Assembly (NCBI GenBank): GCA_017621015.1
Contig: JAGAUC010000302.1
Coordinates: 1 to 6,111 of the forward strand
Source: Clostridia bacterium
GTDB taxonomy: Bacteria > Bacillota > Clostridia > Oscillospirales > CAG-272
DNA: 6,111 nt
Direction: 5' to 3'
Shown: piece by piece, positions 1 to 6,079 of the stretch
How positions within the stretch are numbered: the stretch's first letter is position 1
Layout of the letters: each line of letters starts with the position of its first letter
Program-made: the position numbers and the translations under genes
Notes under the pieces: generated by a model
The model's database searches: none
What the model was told of the DNA's origin: nothing
Seen by the model: only the letters and a program-made list of their open reading frames with translations

Positions 1-66
1 GCAGACCCATTCTGCAAAAGTTTGGTCCACCTTTTTAAAGGTGGCGGGGTTTGGGGCAGAGCCCCA
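1..66. repeat. Cluster of three small palindromes, probable dispersed intergenic repeat
   Basis: Three perfect inverted repeats follow each other in 66 bases. Positions 1-5 and 11-15 pair (GCAGA/TCTGC, 5-base loop). Positions 27-34 and 37-44 pair (CCACCTTT/AAAGGTGG, 2-base gap). Positions 52-57 and 61-66 pair (TGGGGC/GCCCCA, AGA loop). No reading frame covers the stretch. Short modules containing GGGGCAGAGCCCC beside an A/T-centred palindrome recur between genes in many Clostridia genomes, which is general recollection and not a search result. None of the stems is followed by a clear T-run, so simple termination is not the best explanation. The element may extend beyond the left edge of the window. 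Confidence 0.55.
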
Positions 67-101
67 TGCTCTCTTCGACAAATCAAAAATTGAATATGAA
101 A

Positions 102-127
102 AAGGCGGGGCCGTACGGCTCCGCCTT
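102..127 (-). terminator. Intrinsic terminator of the GH63-like gene
   Basis: A 26-base near-perfect palindrome (12-bp stem with one G-U pair, TA at the centre at 114-115) lies 8 bases beyond the minus-strand stop codon. Read on the minus strand, the stem runs into five T residues (the A-run at 99-103), the classic hairpin plus U-tract. On the plus strand it is followed by the weaker T-rich sequence 130-137, so it might also stop some rightward transcription. Confidence 0.85.
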
Positions 128-135
128 GGTTTTGT

Positions 136-669
136 TTAATAGTCGATGCCCTGGATCCAGAGGAGAGTAAAGCAGGACGACCAGTTGAAGTCGGTGATCG
201 AGTGGGTCCTTTTGCGCCAGTTGGGCTTTTTGAGTGCCTTGTTTTTGCGGTCGCAAAGCCAGGGCGCCACCTTGTCCTCGGGGTCATAGAACTCATAGAT
301 CGAGCCGCACTTTTTATACCATTTGAGGACGGTCTCCAGCGTTTTCTCGCGCAAGGTGGCCGCGATCTTGTCATAGCCGTAGCGCTTAAGGCCCAGATAT
401 ACGAAATAGTTGAGGTTGAGCCAAACGCCGCCGCGCCACATATCGGCGGAATACATCGGATGCTTTTTGGAGACGGTGGCCAGCGGCGTATTTGTCCAGA
501 GGAGACTCGGGTCGGTGAGCGTTTTTACCATCTTTTCTGCCTGCGCCTTTGTCGGCACACCTGCCAGAAGCGGGAAAAAGCTGGAGGGGGTGAGCACCTT
601 TGTCAGCTTGCCGCTCATCAGACGGTCATAGTACACGCCGTCCTCCTCGTCCCACAGAAGCTCGTTCAT
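136..669 (-). CDS. GH63/MGH-like glycoside hydrolase, C-terminal half (carries likely catalytic base)
   Basis: This 177-residue reading frame continues the (alpha/alpha)6 barrel of the upstream frame. It begins MNELLWDEEDGVYYDR, which is the normal sequence following the helix that ends the upstream piece. It contains the family-like motif GSIYEFYDPED. The Glu encoded at 292-294 is the best candidate for the catalytic base, by analogy with clan GH-G enzymes (trehalase GH37, GH63), where a Glu near the C-terminus takes that role. The segment HSITDFNWSSCFTLLWI near the end matches the closing helix of the family. The ATG at 667-669 overlaps the upstream TGA at 666-668 as ATGA. A longer start at 700-702 (frame 136-702) is open, but its first 11 residues are only the out-of-frame reading of the upstream gene, so 669 is preferred. 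Alone this half lacks the catalytic acid and most of the barrel, so it should be inactive by itself. It is either the end of a frameshifted gene or a coupled second subunit. Confidence 0.75.
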   Translation of the reverse strand: MNELLWDEEDGVYYDRLMSGKLTKVLTPSSFFPLLAGVPTKAQAEKMVKTLTDPSLLWTNTPLATVSKKHPMYSADMWRGGVWLNLNYFVYLGLKRYGYDKIAATLREKTLETVLKWYKKCGSIYEFYDPEDKVAPWLCDRKNKALKKPNWRKRTHSITDFNWSSCFTLLWIQGIDY

Positions 670-1826
670 TTGGCCTTGACGTTTTCGGAGATGTTCATCC
701 ATTTTTCGGCGCTTGCGGTGTCACCCAGCTCGGCGTAGATCTTGGAAAGATAGAGCGCGTCGTGCACCATAAAGGCCGAGAAGTCCACGGCGTCCATTTC
801 CTCGGCAAATTCAAAGCGGGGGGAGTTGTCCTGACCCGATTCGCCGCACTTGGATTCGGTATATTCCGGCTCGGTGAACCATTCAAGAAGGCCGTTTTTG
901 TTGGCGTCGCGGTTTTGCATATCCCAGGTCAGATAGCGGTCAAGCGCGCCGACGCATTCCTTCAAAAACGCCCTGTCGCCCGTCTTTTGGTAGACCGACC
1001 AAACGCCCCATGCCAGTACCTGCGGCTGGGTCATGTCGGTGACGCCGTCGGGCGTCATGGTGGCTCCGATCAGGCCGTTTTCCTTTTGCATGGAGAATAC
1101 GGCTCTAAGCGCATCCTTGGCAAGCTCGCCGTTGTAGGTCACGATCGACATGGCGTGAAAGACCGAGTCCCACAGCCACATATGGCGGTGCGGTACGCGG
1201 TCGGGCGTGGTCCAGTGGCAGGGAATGTTGCCTGTGGGCGAATAGACGTTGACCTTGTTGACCGCGAGTGCCTTGTAATACAGGCGCTCGTAGCGCTTGT
1301 CGCGGCACTTGGGCATATTTTTGAAATAGGTATAACGGGATGCCTTGAGCGCCTCGATGTCGGTGTCCATATAGTGGAAGGCGTCGCCGCGCGCCAGCGA
1401 CCAGTTGGCCGCGTGGCTGATGACAAACTTATAAAGTCCGTTTTCCATCGGCTTATGGTAGATCGCATAGGCGTTTTGGCCGCGGAACCAAACGTCGATG
1501 CCGCGCGTGATGCGGTGACCGTGCTTATATTGGCTTGTGAACACGGGAAGCACGGGGGAGTAGCCCACCAGCACGTCCGCGCTTACAAAGGCAATGTAAA
1601 AATCGCCGCTTCCGGTTTTGGCATCCACAAAGTCTCCCGTGACCGCGCGGAAGGATTTTCTGCCCGCGATGGGGAAGGAAAAGCGCACCCATTCGCCGTT
1701 CCCGAACTCAAATTCCAGCGGCTTGTGCGTGGTTTTTCCGATAAAGTCGTTATAATAGCGGTTCCGGCCGTCGATGCCCGAAAAGCCGAACAGATGGCCG
1801 TAGCCCCAGATGTTGTTCAATTTCAT
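666..1826 (-). CDS. GH63/MGH-like glycoside hydrolase, N-terminal part (frame ends early)
   Basis: The 386-residue product has no signal peptide, so it should act in the cytoplasm. Residues 1 to about 170 look like the beta-rich N-terminal domain; from about 185 begins an (alpha/alpha)6 barrel. Visible family motifs are HMWLWDSVFHAM (215-226), a TQPQVLAWGVW helix, and ESGQDNSPRF, whose Asp (D333) matches the general-acid position of clan GH-G enzymes (compare ESGWD of GH37 trehalases). This supports an inverting exo-acting glucosidase/mannosidase-like hydrolase of the GH63 / mannosylglycerate hydrolase group; the substrate is unknown. The ATG at 1824-1826 is chosen because AAAGGAGA sits 6 bases upstream and because translation upstream of it gives no family sequence. 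The frame stops at TGA 666-668 in mid-barrel. One extra A in the AAA run (669-671) would restore a protein of about 563 residues with D333 and E512, a spacing close to that of trehalase. It is divergent from the agarase-like gene across 453 bp. Confidence 0.85.
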   Translation of the reverse strand: MKLNNIWGYGHLFGFSGIDGRNRYYNDFIGKTTHKPLEFEFGNGEWVRFSFPIAGRKSFRAVTGDFVDAKTGSGDFYIAFVSADVLVGYSPVLPVFTSQYKHGHRITRGIDVWFRGQNAYAIYHKPMENGLYKFVISHAANWSLARGDAFHYMDTDIEALKASRYTYFKNMPKCRDKRYERLYYKALAVNKVNVYSPTGNIPCHWTTPDRVPHRHMWLWDSVFHAMSIVTYNGELAKDALRAVFSMQKENGLIGATMTPDGVTDMTQPQVLAWGVWSVYQKTGDRAFLKECVGALDRYLTWDMQNRDANKNGLLEWFTEPEYTESKCGESGQDNSPRFEFAEEMDAVDFSAFMVHDALYLSKIYAELGDTASAEKWMNISENVKAK

Positions 1827-1832
1827 ACGATT

Positions 1833-1840
1833 TCTCCTTT
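1833..1840 (-). promoter_or_regulatory. Shine-Dalgarno site fixing the GH63-like start
   Basis: The minus strand reads AAAGGAGA here, 6 bases before the ATG at 1824-1826. It decides against the longer open frame that reaches back to 1883, which would place its start inside the promoter -10 region. Confidence 0.85.
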
Positions 1841-1871
1841 GGTCGTGTTGGTGGACACGGTTGTTGTTTTC

Positions 1872-1899
1872 ATTATAGCACAAACGTGAGCATAAGCAA
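1872..1899 (-). promoter_or_regulatory. Leftward promoter of the GH63-like gene
   Basis: The minus strand has a perfect TATAAT at 1877-1872 preceded by TGC (1880-1878), an extended -10 element. A partial -35 TTGCTT (1899-1894) lies 16 bp upstream. Transcription would begin near 1865, giving a leader of about 40 bases. An inverted repeat CGTGT-N6-ACACG (1844-1859) falls in that leader and could be an operator half-pair or a small hairpin. Promoter use is inferred from sequence only. Confidence 0.75.
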
Positions 1900-2125
1900 G
1901 TGAGAATCTTATTTTCTTCCGTGCTTTTTTAGCACAAAATGACTTTTCTTTTGACTTGGAAACAACGGGGAATGTTTATATGGGATGGAGGGGTGTTTGA
2001 TCAAAAATACATTTTTTGCTCCTTTTCTTTGTGCAAAACTCCAAACCTAAAAAACATTTACAAAAAAAGATTTAAGGCGGATTTCGCGTCTTTTGTTTTT
2101 GCGAAAAAACACATTTTTGGACTTT

Positions 2126-2176
2126 TCGGTTTGTGGAAACCGACAAAAAACCGAAACCCCGATAAAAAAACCGAAA
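2126..2176. repeat. AAACCGA repeat set upstream of the rightward promoter
   Basis: AAACCGA occurs at 2137-2143, 2148-2154 and 2168-2174, and its inverse TCGGTTT at 2126-2132. The inverted pair forms a perfect 7-bp dyad with a 4-base spacer, 18 bp in all. Start-to-start spacings are 11, 11 and 20 bp, roughly one and two helical turns, so all lie on about the same face of the DNA. The last copy ends 8 bp before the -35 box. This is the layout expected of activator binding sites, but the hairpin, or plain A-tract low complexity, are alternatives. Confidence 0.5.
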
Positions 2177-2182
2177 AGCCCC

Positions 2183-2211
2183 TTTACAAGGTGGAGGAGA
2201 TATGATAAAAT
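2183..2211 (+). promoter_or_regulatory. Rightward promoter of the agarase-like gene
   Basis: TTTACA (2183-2188) and TAAAAT (2206-2211) are separated by an ideal 17 bp, and TGA directly before the -10 adds the extended -10 TG. Start of transcription is expected near 2218, giving a leader of about 60 bases. Each box differs from the sigma-70/sigma-A consensus by one base. Confidence 0.8.
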
Positions 2212-2265
2212 GAATTTGTGAAAGTTGCGCTCGGAATGTGGCGCGAGAAAAAGAAAGAAAAGGGG

Positions 2266-2272
2266 AAAGGAG
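2266..2272 (+). promoter_or_regulatory. Shine-Dalgarno site of the agarase-like gene
   Basis: AAAGGAG lies 7 bases before the ATG at 2280, at the end of an unbroken 28-base polypurine run (2245-2272). It favours 2280 over the GTG at 2238, whose extra residues are charged and would spoil the signal peptide. A second ATG follows at once at 2283. Confidence 0.85.
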
Positions 2273-2279
2273 TAAGATT

Positions 2280-5200
2280 ATGATGAAAGCAACCAATGCG
2301 GCAAGAGTCGTTCGCCTGCTTATGGCGACGCTGCTTGTGGCGATCGCCCTGCTTGGCTGTATGCTGACGGCCTCGGCAGATGACCTTACGTGGAATCTGT
2401 TGACCGACGTGGACGCTGGCTATACGGTGATCGACATCAACGAAAAGCCGGACGAGCGCGGCAAGGTGTGGCGCGAGGAGTCGGACGAGTTTGGACCGTA
2501 CATCTACAACGCCAACGGCAGAATGGGCGCTCTCCAGATCAATGACGAGCAGAACATTTTTGGATCGTATCAGACCTTCTCGGTCGAGGGCGACTTCTAT
2601 TTTGAGTCCTTCCCCACGGGCATCCGTGACGGCAAGTATACGCCCGAGGACCGTCCGTTGTCCTTCATCTGCTGGATCTATAACGATAAGGAAGGCAATG
2701 CGACCAACTTTAACGCGATCCGCTTGGACAGCCAGGGATATATTTACACCAATACCACCGGTAGCTCCAAGACCAACGTGCGCGTTCCTGCGGGAAAGTG
2801 GGTCAACATTCGCTGTGTATTTACACCCAAGAGTGGCCAGTGTGAGTTATACATTGACGGCGAAAAAGAGCTGGACTTTATGATCGCGGCCTTTGACCAC
2901 GAGACGCGTGTTTCGGGGGCGATCCGCTATTTTGACTCCTTCTACAGCTACAAGGCCCGTATGAAGAATCTGATCGTTAAGACCGACAGCGATTACGTGA
3001 TCGGTAAGCGCGTGGAGGAGGCGGCCGACTACGTTGGCTACCAGACCACCAAGGCCGAGGACGATAGCTTCTCGCTCCGCGCGGTGATGGGTGTGAACAG
3101 CACCGAGTATAACCGCATCGGCTACGAGGTGCTCATGCTTGAAAAAGACTACAACGACGTTGTGACGGCAAAGTCGATCTCGAACCGCGCCAAGGTGGTT
3201 TACGAATCGCTTACCGACGCGGTCGGTACGGTATACAACGTGCAGGAGCAGTTTGGCTACAATTATGCGGCGGCGATCGAGATCACCGATCTTCCCGTGA
3301 TTCCGGAATACGGCTCGTTTGAGCTTGTGGTGCGCCCGTACGTGCTGGGCATGAACGGTATCCGCATCTACGGAAAGGCAACCATCCTTGTGTACGGTAT
3401 GGATACCGATGAAAACGGTTATCCCGTGCTTGACCGCAGAGACGACCGCTTCTTCCGCGTAGAGGCAACCGACGATGCGCAGGTGTACAATAACCTGGCG
3501 CACGGCACGTCGATCTTTACGGCAGATGCCATTCTTCAGGGAAGAAACAGCGATGAGACCAACATCGACCCGCTTTGCGCCGCTTACTTTAAGTTCACGC
3601 TCTCGCCCGAGATGGCCAAGATCGTGGATACGGCATCCTCGGCAAAGCTTTACATCTGTATTCAGAATCTCAGAACCGAAAATCCCACGGTCGTGGTGCA
3701 GGGAACTAAGACCGCTTGGGACGAAACGGTATTGAACGCCAAGAACGTGCAGACGCTTGCCTCGATGGAAGAAACGATCGCTGAGGTTGAGGTTCAGGAT
3801 GACCTGTATTTCTCGGTGGATATTCTCGGATATCTCTTCTCGGCCGTCGACAACGAGGATGGCTCGAGAACGGTTTCCTTCCGTGTGACCCAGAAGGGCT
3901 ACGGCAAGGAGGGTGAGGTCATTTACTTCCACTCCAAGGAGTCCTCGCTCGGACTTGTGCCCTACATTGAGATCGTAAGCACGACCTACGAGCATCCCGT
4001 AAACATTGAAAAGTACGGAAACGATGGCTACGAGCCTTGGGGATACGCCGAGTATCTCGCCGATTGGTGGTTCGACGACGTGAGAGATAAGATTCGCCCC
4101 GTGGACGAAAACGGCAACCGCATCTACTACGAAATTGACGAATTCAACGCCAACGGCTACAATGCCACCACCGCTACGGGAGACTTCACGGTGGAGATGC
4201 CCTGGACAGGCATCAAGTGGGGCGACGAAGGCGCCACTCCGGTGGAAAAATGGAACGTGAACCGCTTTGCCCGTACGCTTTCGACGTTGGGTACCAGCAC
4301 TGCCAACACCTTCCTCACTTCGGAGTATGCCGAGTGGATCGCAGAGTACGATAGCTACGGCGGTATTACCAATGCAGGGTTTACAGGACAGGCTACCGGG
4401 TTCTTCCACGTGGAGAATCATGGCGGCAGACCCTACCTCATCGATCCGTTGGGCAACCCCTATTTTGCCATCGGCATGAATGAGGTCAACATTCGCGGAA
4501 CGCAGAATCAGCAGGATTATGCGCTTGCAAAGTTCGGCACCAAGGAAGCCTACCATGCGGCGATGAGCGAATCGCTCCGCGCAATGGGTGTCAACACCAC
4601 CGCGGCAGGAAGTGCCATTGAGGAGCTGATGGCGGACGAGGACGGTTTGAACTTCATTATCAGCCTTGACGGTGTCGGAGCTTACATGAAGACGTTGGGA
4701 CGTACCGCGCTTGCTGAGGGTCTTATGGGTTACAACAACACGCGCTGTGCTTTCGATCCCGGCTTTGAGCGCAACTCGCGCAAGGTGATTGCCCGTACCA
4801 TGGAGGAATACGGCTATAACACCAATCCTCGCGTAATCGGTTACTCGACCGACAACGAGCTTCCTAACGAGCTGAATATGCTCGACAACTACCTGACGCT
4901 TGACCCCAAGGAGGAGAACACCAACGCCTTCTCGTATGCGGCGGCATGGACCTGGCTTGCCAGAAGAATGAACGATCCGTATCCGACGCTTGCGAAGTAC
5001 TACGCCTCTCCCGAGATCGAGGAGATGCGCCTGGAGTTCATGGGCTTCTGGTATGCAAGATACTATGACGTAATGAGTCGCGTGATCAAGGAGATCGCTC
5101 CCAACCAGATGTATCTCGGCTCGCGCGCTAACCTTAACGCGCTGACCGAGGAATGGGTCATCTGCGCGGCGGGCTATTACACCGACATGATCACCGCCAA

Positions 5201-5957
5201 CCTTTACGGCGGTCTGAATCCCTCGATCGAAACAATCACCAACCTCTACCGCTATTCGGGTGTTCCTTTCATGGTTACCGAGTTCTTTGCGAAGGGTGCG
5301 GATGCGATCGATGCCAACGGCTATCTGCTCGCCAACTCTACGGGTGCAGGTATCCTTGTGGAAACTCAGCAGGACAGAGCCGATTACTATGAGCATTATG
5401 CGTTGGCTCTTCTGGAGTCCAAGGCCTGCGTGGGATGGACCTGGTACCGCTTCCGCGATAACGACCAGAGCCTCTTTAAGCAGATCGACACCGGAAAGAC
5501 ACTGTATATGGCGTACGTGATGTACGGTGCAAATGCCGGGCCGATTTCCTTTGCGGATGCGGACGGTAACGTTTACACCACCGCCCAGGTCGGCTTCTAC
5601 GACACCATTTATTCGGGTGATGGAATTGCTACCAACCAGAACGTAAACAAGGGCGTTTACAACAGCACCTTCTCTTCGACGGTAACCGTCTATACTTACG
5701 ATGCAAGCGGAAAGCTTGTGTCTTCGATGGGTTACGACGTGGAGGATCCCGAAGCCGAGGTTCTTGCCGAGGGCACGGTGCTTAAGTCGCTTCGTGACGA
5801 TCGCACCTTCACCATCGGAAAGACGATGCTTCCCGACGGCGGCTATACCGAGACGATCCTTACCGTTTATGAGGGCAAATATCTCGCGCTTGCTAACGCT
5901 ATCAAACAGATCAGCAGCCGCGTGATGGGCCTTGTGGGTTACTTTGACGCAAAATAA
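2280..5957 (+). CDS. Secreted multidomain agarase-like (GH50-like) glycoside hydrolase with LamG and CBM96/DNRLRE-like domains
   Basis: The 1225-residue product starts with a signal peptide: basic N-terminus, hydrophobic core 13-25, then either signal peptidase I cleavage after ASA (31-33) or lipidation at Cys27 (LLGC). Residues about 95-235 resemble a LamG/concanavalin-like jelly roll (strands around FSVEGDFYFESF, KWVNIRCVF and CELYIDGEKEL). Residues about 245-375 are a beta-rich domain of the type common in Clostridia surface proteins (FSLRAVMGVN). Residues about 393-567 match the DNRLRE/CBM96-like pattern (ATDDAQVY, AYFKFTLS, SAKLYI, TAWDETVLN, FSVDILGYL, IYFHSKESS, PYIEI), known for carbohydrate binding. 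Residues about 690-1110 are agarase-like, clan GH-A: GFFHVENHGGRPYLIDPLGN (707-726), YSTDNELP with likely acid/base Glu860, MYLGSR, ITANLYGG, and MVTEFFAKG with likely nucleophile Glu1001, ending near VGWTWYRFRDND. Both glutamates are present, so activity is expected; retaining mechanism follows from the clan. Residues about 1110-1225 are not recognised. No dockerin, SLH or LPXTG anchor is seen. The substrate may be agar-like or another galactan. It has its own promoter and terminator, so is monocistronic. Confidence 0.85.
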   Translation: MMKATNAARVVRLLMATLLVAIALLGCMLTASADDLTWNLLTDVDAGYTVIDINEKPDERGKVWREESDEFGPYIYNANGRMGALQINDEQNIFGSYQTFSVEGDFYFESFPTGIRDGKYTPEDRPLSFICWIYNDKEGNATNFNAIRLDSQGYIYTNTTGSSKTNVRVPAGKWVNIRCVFTPKSGQCELYIDGEKELDFMIAAFDHETRVSGAIRYFDSFYSYKARMKNLIVKTDSDYVIGKRVEEAADYVGYQTTKAEDDSFSLRAVMGVNSTEYNRIGYEVLMLEKDYNDVVTAKSISNRAKVVYESLTDAVGTVYNVQEQFGYNYAAAIEITDLPVIPEYGSFELVVRPYVLGMNGIRIYGKATILVYGMDTDENGYPVLDRRDDRFFRVEATDDAQVYNNLAHGTSIFTADAILQGRNSDETNIDPLCAAYFKFTLSPEMAKIVDTASSAKLYICIQNLRTENPTVVVQGTKTAWDETVLNAKNVQTLASMEETIAEVEVQDDLYFSVDILGYLFSAVDNEDGSRTVSFRVTQKGYGKEGEVIYFHSKESSLGLVPYIEIVSTTYEHPVNIEKYGNDGYEPWGYAEYLADWWFDDVRDKIRPVDENGNRIYYEIDEFNANGYNATTATGDFTVEMPWTGIKWGDEGATPVEKWNVNRFARTLSTLGTSTANTFLTSEYAEWIAEYDSYGGITNAGFTGQATGFFHVENHGGRPYLIDPLGNPYFAIGMNEVNIRGTQNQQDYALAKFGTKEAYHAAMSESLRAMGVNTTAAGSAIEELMADEDGLNFIISLDGVGAYMKTLGRTALAEGLMGYNNTRCAFDPGFERNSRKVIARTMEEYGYNTNPRVIGYSTDNELPNELNMLDNYLTLDPKEENTNAFSYAAAWTWLARRMNDPYPTLAKYYASPEIEEMRLEFMGFWYARYYDVMSRVIKEIAPNQMYLGSRANLNALTEEWVICAAGYYTDMITANLYGGLNPSIETITNLYRYSGVPFMVTEFFAKGADAIDANGYLLANSTGAGILVETQQDRADYYEHYALALLESKACVGWTWYRFRDNDQSLFKQIDTGKTLYMAYVMYGANAGPISFADADGNVYTTAQVGFYDTIYSGDGIATNQNVNKGVYNSTFSSTVTVYTYDASGKLVSSMGYDVEDPEAEVLAEGTVLKSLRDDRTFTIGKTMLPDGGYTETILTVYEGKYLALANAIKQISSRVMGLVGYFDAK

Positions 5958-5969
5958 CAGAATTTCTTT

Positions 5970-5999
5970 GGGGCTGAGTCGATGACTCAGCCCCTTTTT
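5970..5999 (+). terminator. Intrinsic terminator of the agarase-like gene
   Basis: A perfect 11-bp stem (GGGGCTGAGTC at 5970-5980 with GACTCAGCCCC at 5984-5994, GAT loop) is followed directly by five T residues. It begins 12 bases after the stop codon, closing a single-gene transcript. Confidence 0.95.
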
Positions 6000-6062
6000 C
6001 CGTTGTTTAAATTTTGATTTATCGGTGGGGGATACGTGTAGGGGACTTTTTAGGAAAATACG

Positions 6063-6079
6063 AGTTCGCTTCGCGAACT
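6063..6079. repeat. Short palindrome AGTTCGC-TTC-GCGAACT
   Basis: A perfect 7-bp inverted repeat with a 3-base loop sits in the non-coding right end. It is not followed by a T-run, so it is unlikely to be a terminator. Small GC-centred palindromes of this kind often recur between genes in Firmicutes, which would need a genome search to confirm. The rest of 6000-6111 shows no gene, promoter or RNA that I can support. Confidence 0.5.

Larger units (their letters stand above)
1827..2279. other. AT-rich divergent control region between the two glycosidase genes
   Basis: This 453-bp stretch holds no credible gene. It is dense in A and T runs (for example 2048-2053, 2064-2070, 2105-2109, 2145-2150, 2164-2170), unlike the GC-richer genes on either side, and may be intrinsically curved. 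It contains a promoter reading each way, a 9-bp direct repeat TAGCACAAA (1876-1884 and 1930-1938), an inverted repeat GTGCT/AGCAC (1921-1935), and a set of AAACCGA elements just upstream of the rightward promoter. The arrangement fits joint regulation of the two genes, though no regulator is encoded here. Confidence 0.65.

Noticed and set aside
666..675. Programmed -1 ribosomal frameshift in the GH63-like gene
   Set aside because: The sequence before the stop (GGCCAAATGA) does not form a standard slippery heptamer and Lys-tRNA would have to re-pair on CAA. No strong downstream stem was found. Base loss or stop-start coupling is simpler.
600..1889. 429-codon open frame on the plus strand over the GH63-like gene
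   Set aside because: It is the antisense shadow of a gene with strong family motifs, and its translation shows no domain.
1879..1894. Catabolite-responsive (cre-like) element around ACG within the leftward promoter spacer
   Set aside because: Only one half matches the consensus and the other half and the dyad symmetry fail.
1951..1980. Second possible rightward promoter, TTGACT with TTTATA at 18 bp
   Set aside because: The -10 matches poorly and nothing translated follows; the promoter at 2183-2211 is far better.
2126..2143. Terminator formed by the TCGGTTT/AAACCGA hairpin
   Set aside because: The stem is followed by A residues on both strands, not a T-run, and no gene ends there.
2126..2176. 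CRISPR-like array from the AAACCGA repeats
   Set aside because: Repeats are only 7 bp with irregular short gaps, far below CRISPR repeat and spacer lengths; no cas gene is present.
1939..2205. 88-codon plus-strand frame in the control region
   Set aside because: No ribosome-binding site precedes its ATG, and its Lys/Phe-rich product simply reflects A and T runs. It overlaps the rightward promoter -35 box.
2847..5396. 849-codon open frame on the minus strand inside the agarase-like gene
   Set aside because: It lies wholly antisense to a gene with clear signal peptide, domains and catalytic motifs. Its translation is rich in His, Val, Arg and Gly with no recognisable family, as expected from the mirror of codon bias. 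No promoter or ribosome-binding site was noticed for it.
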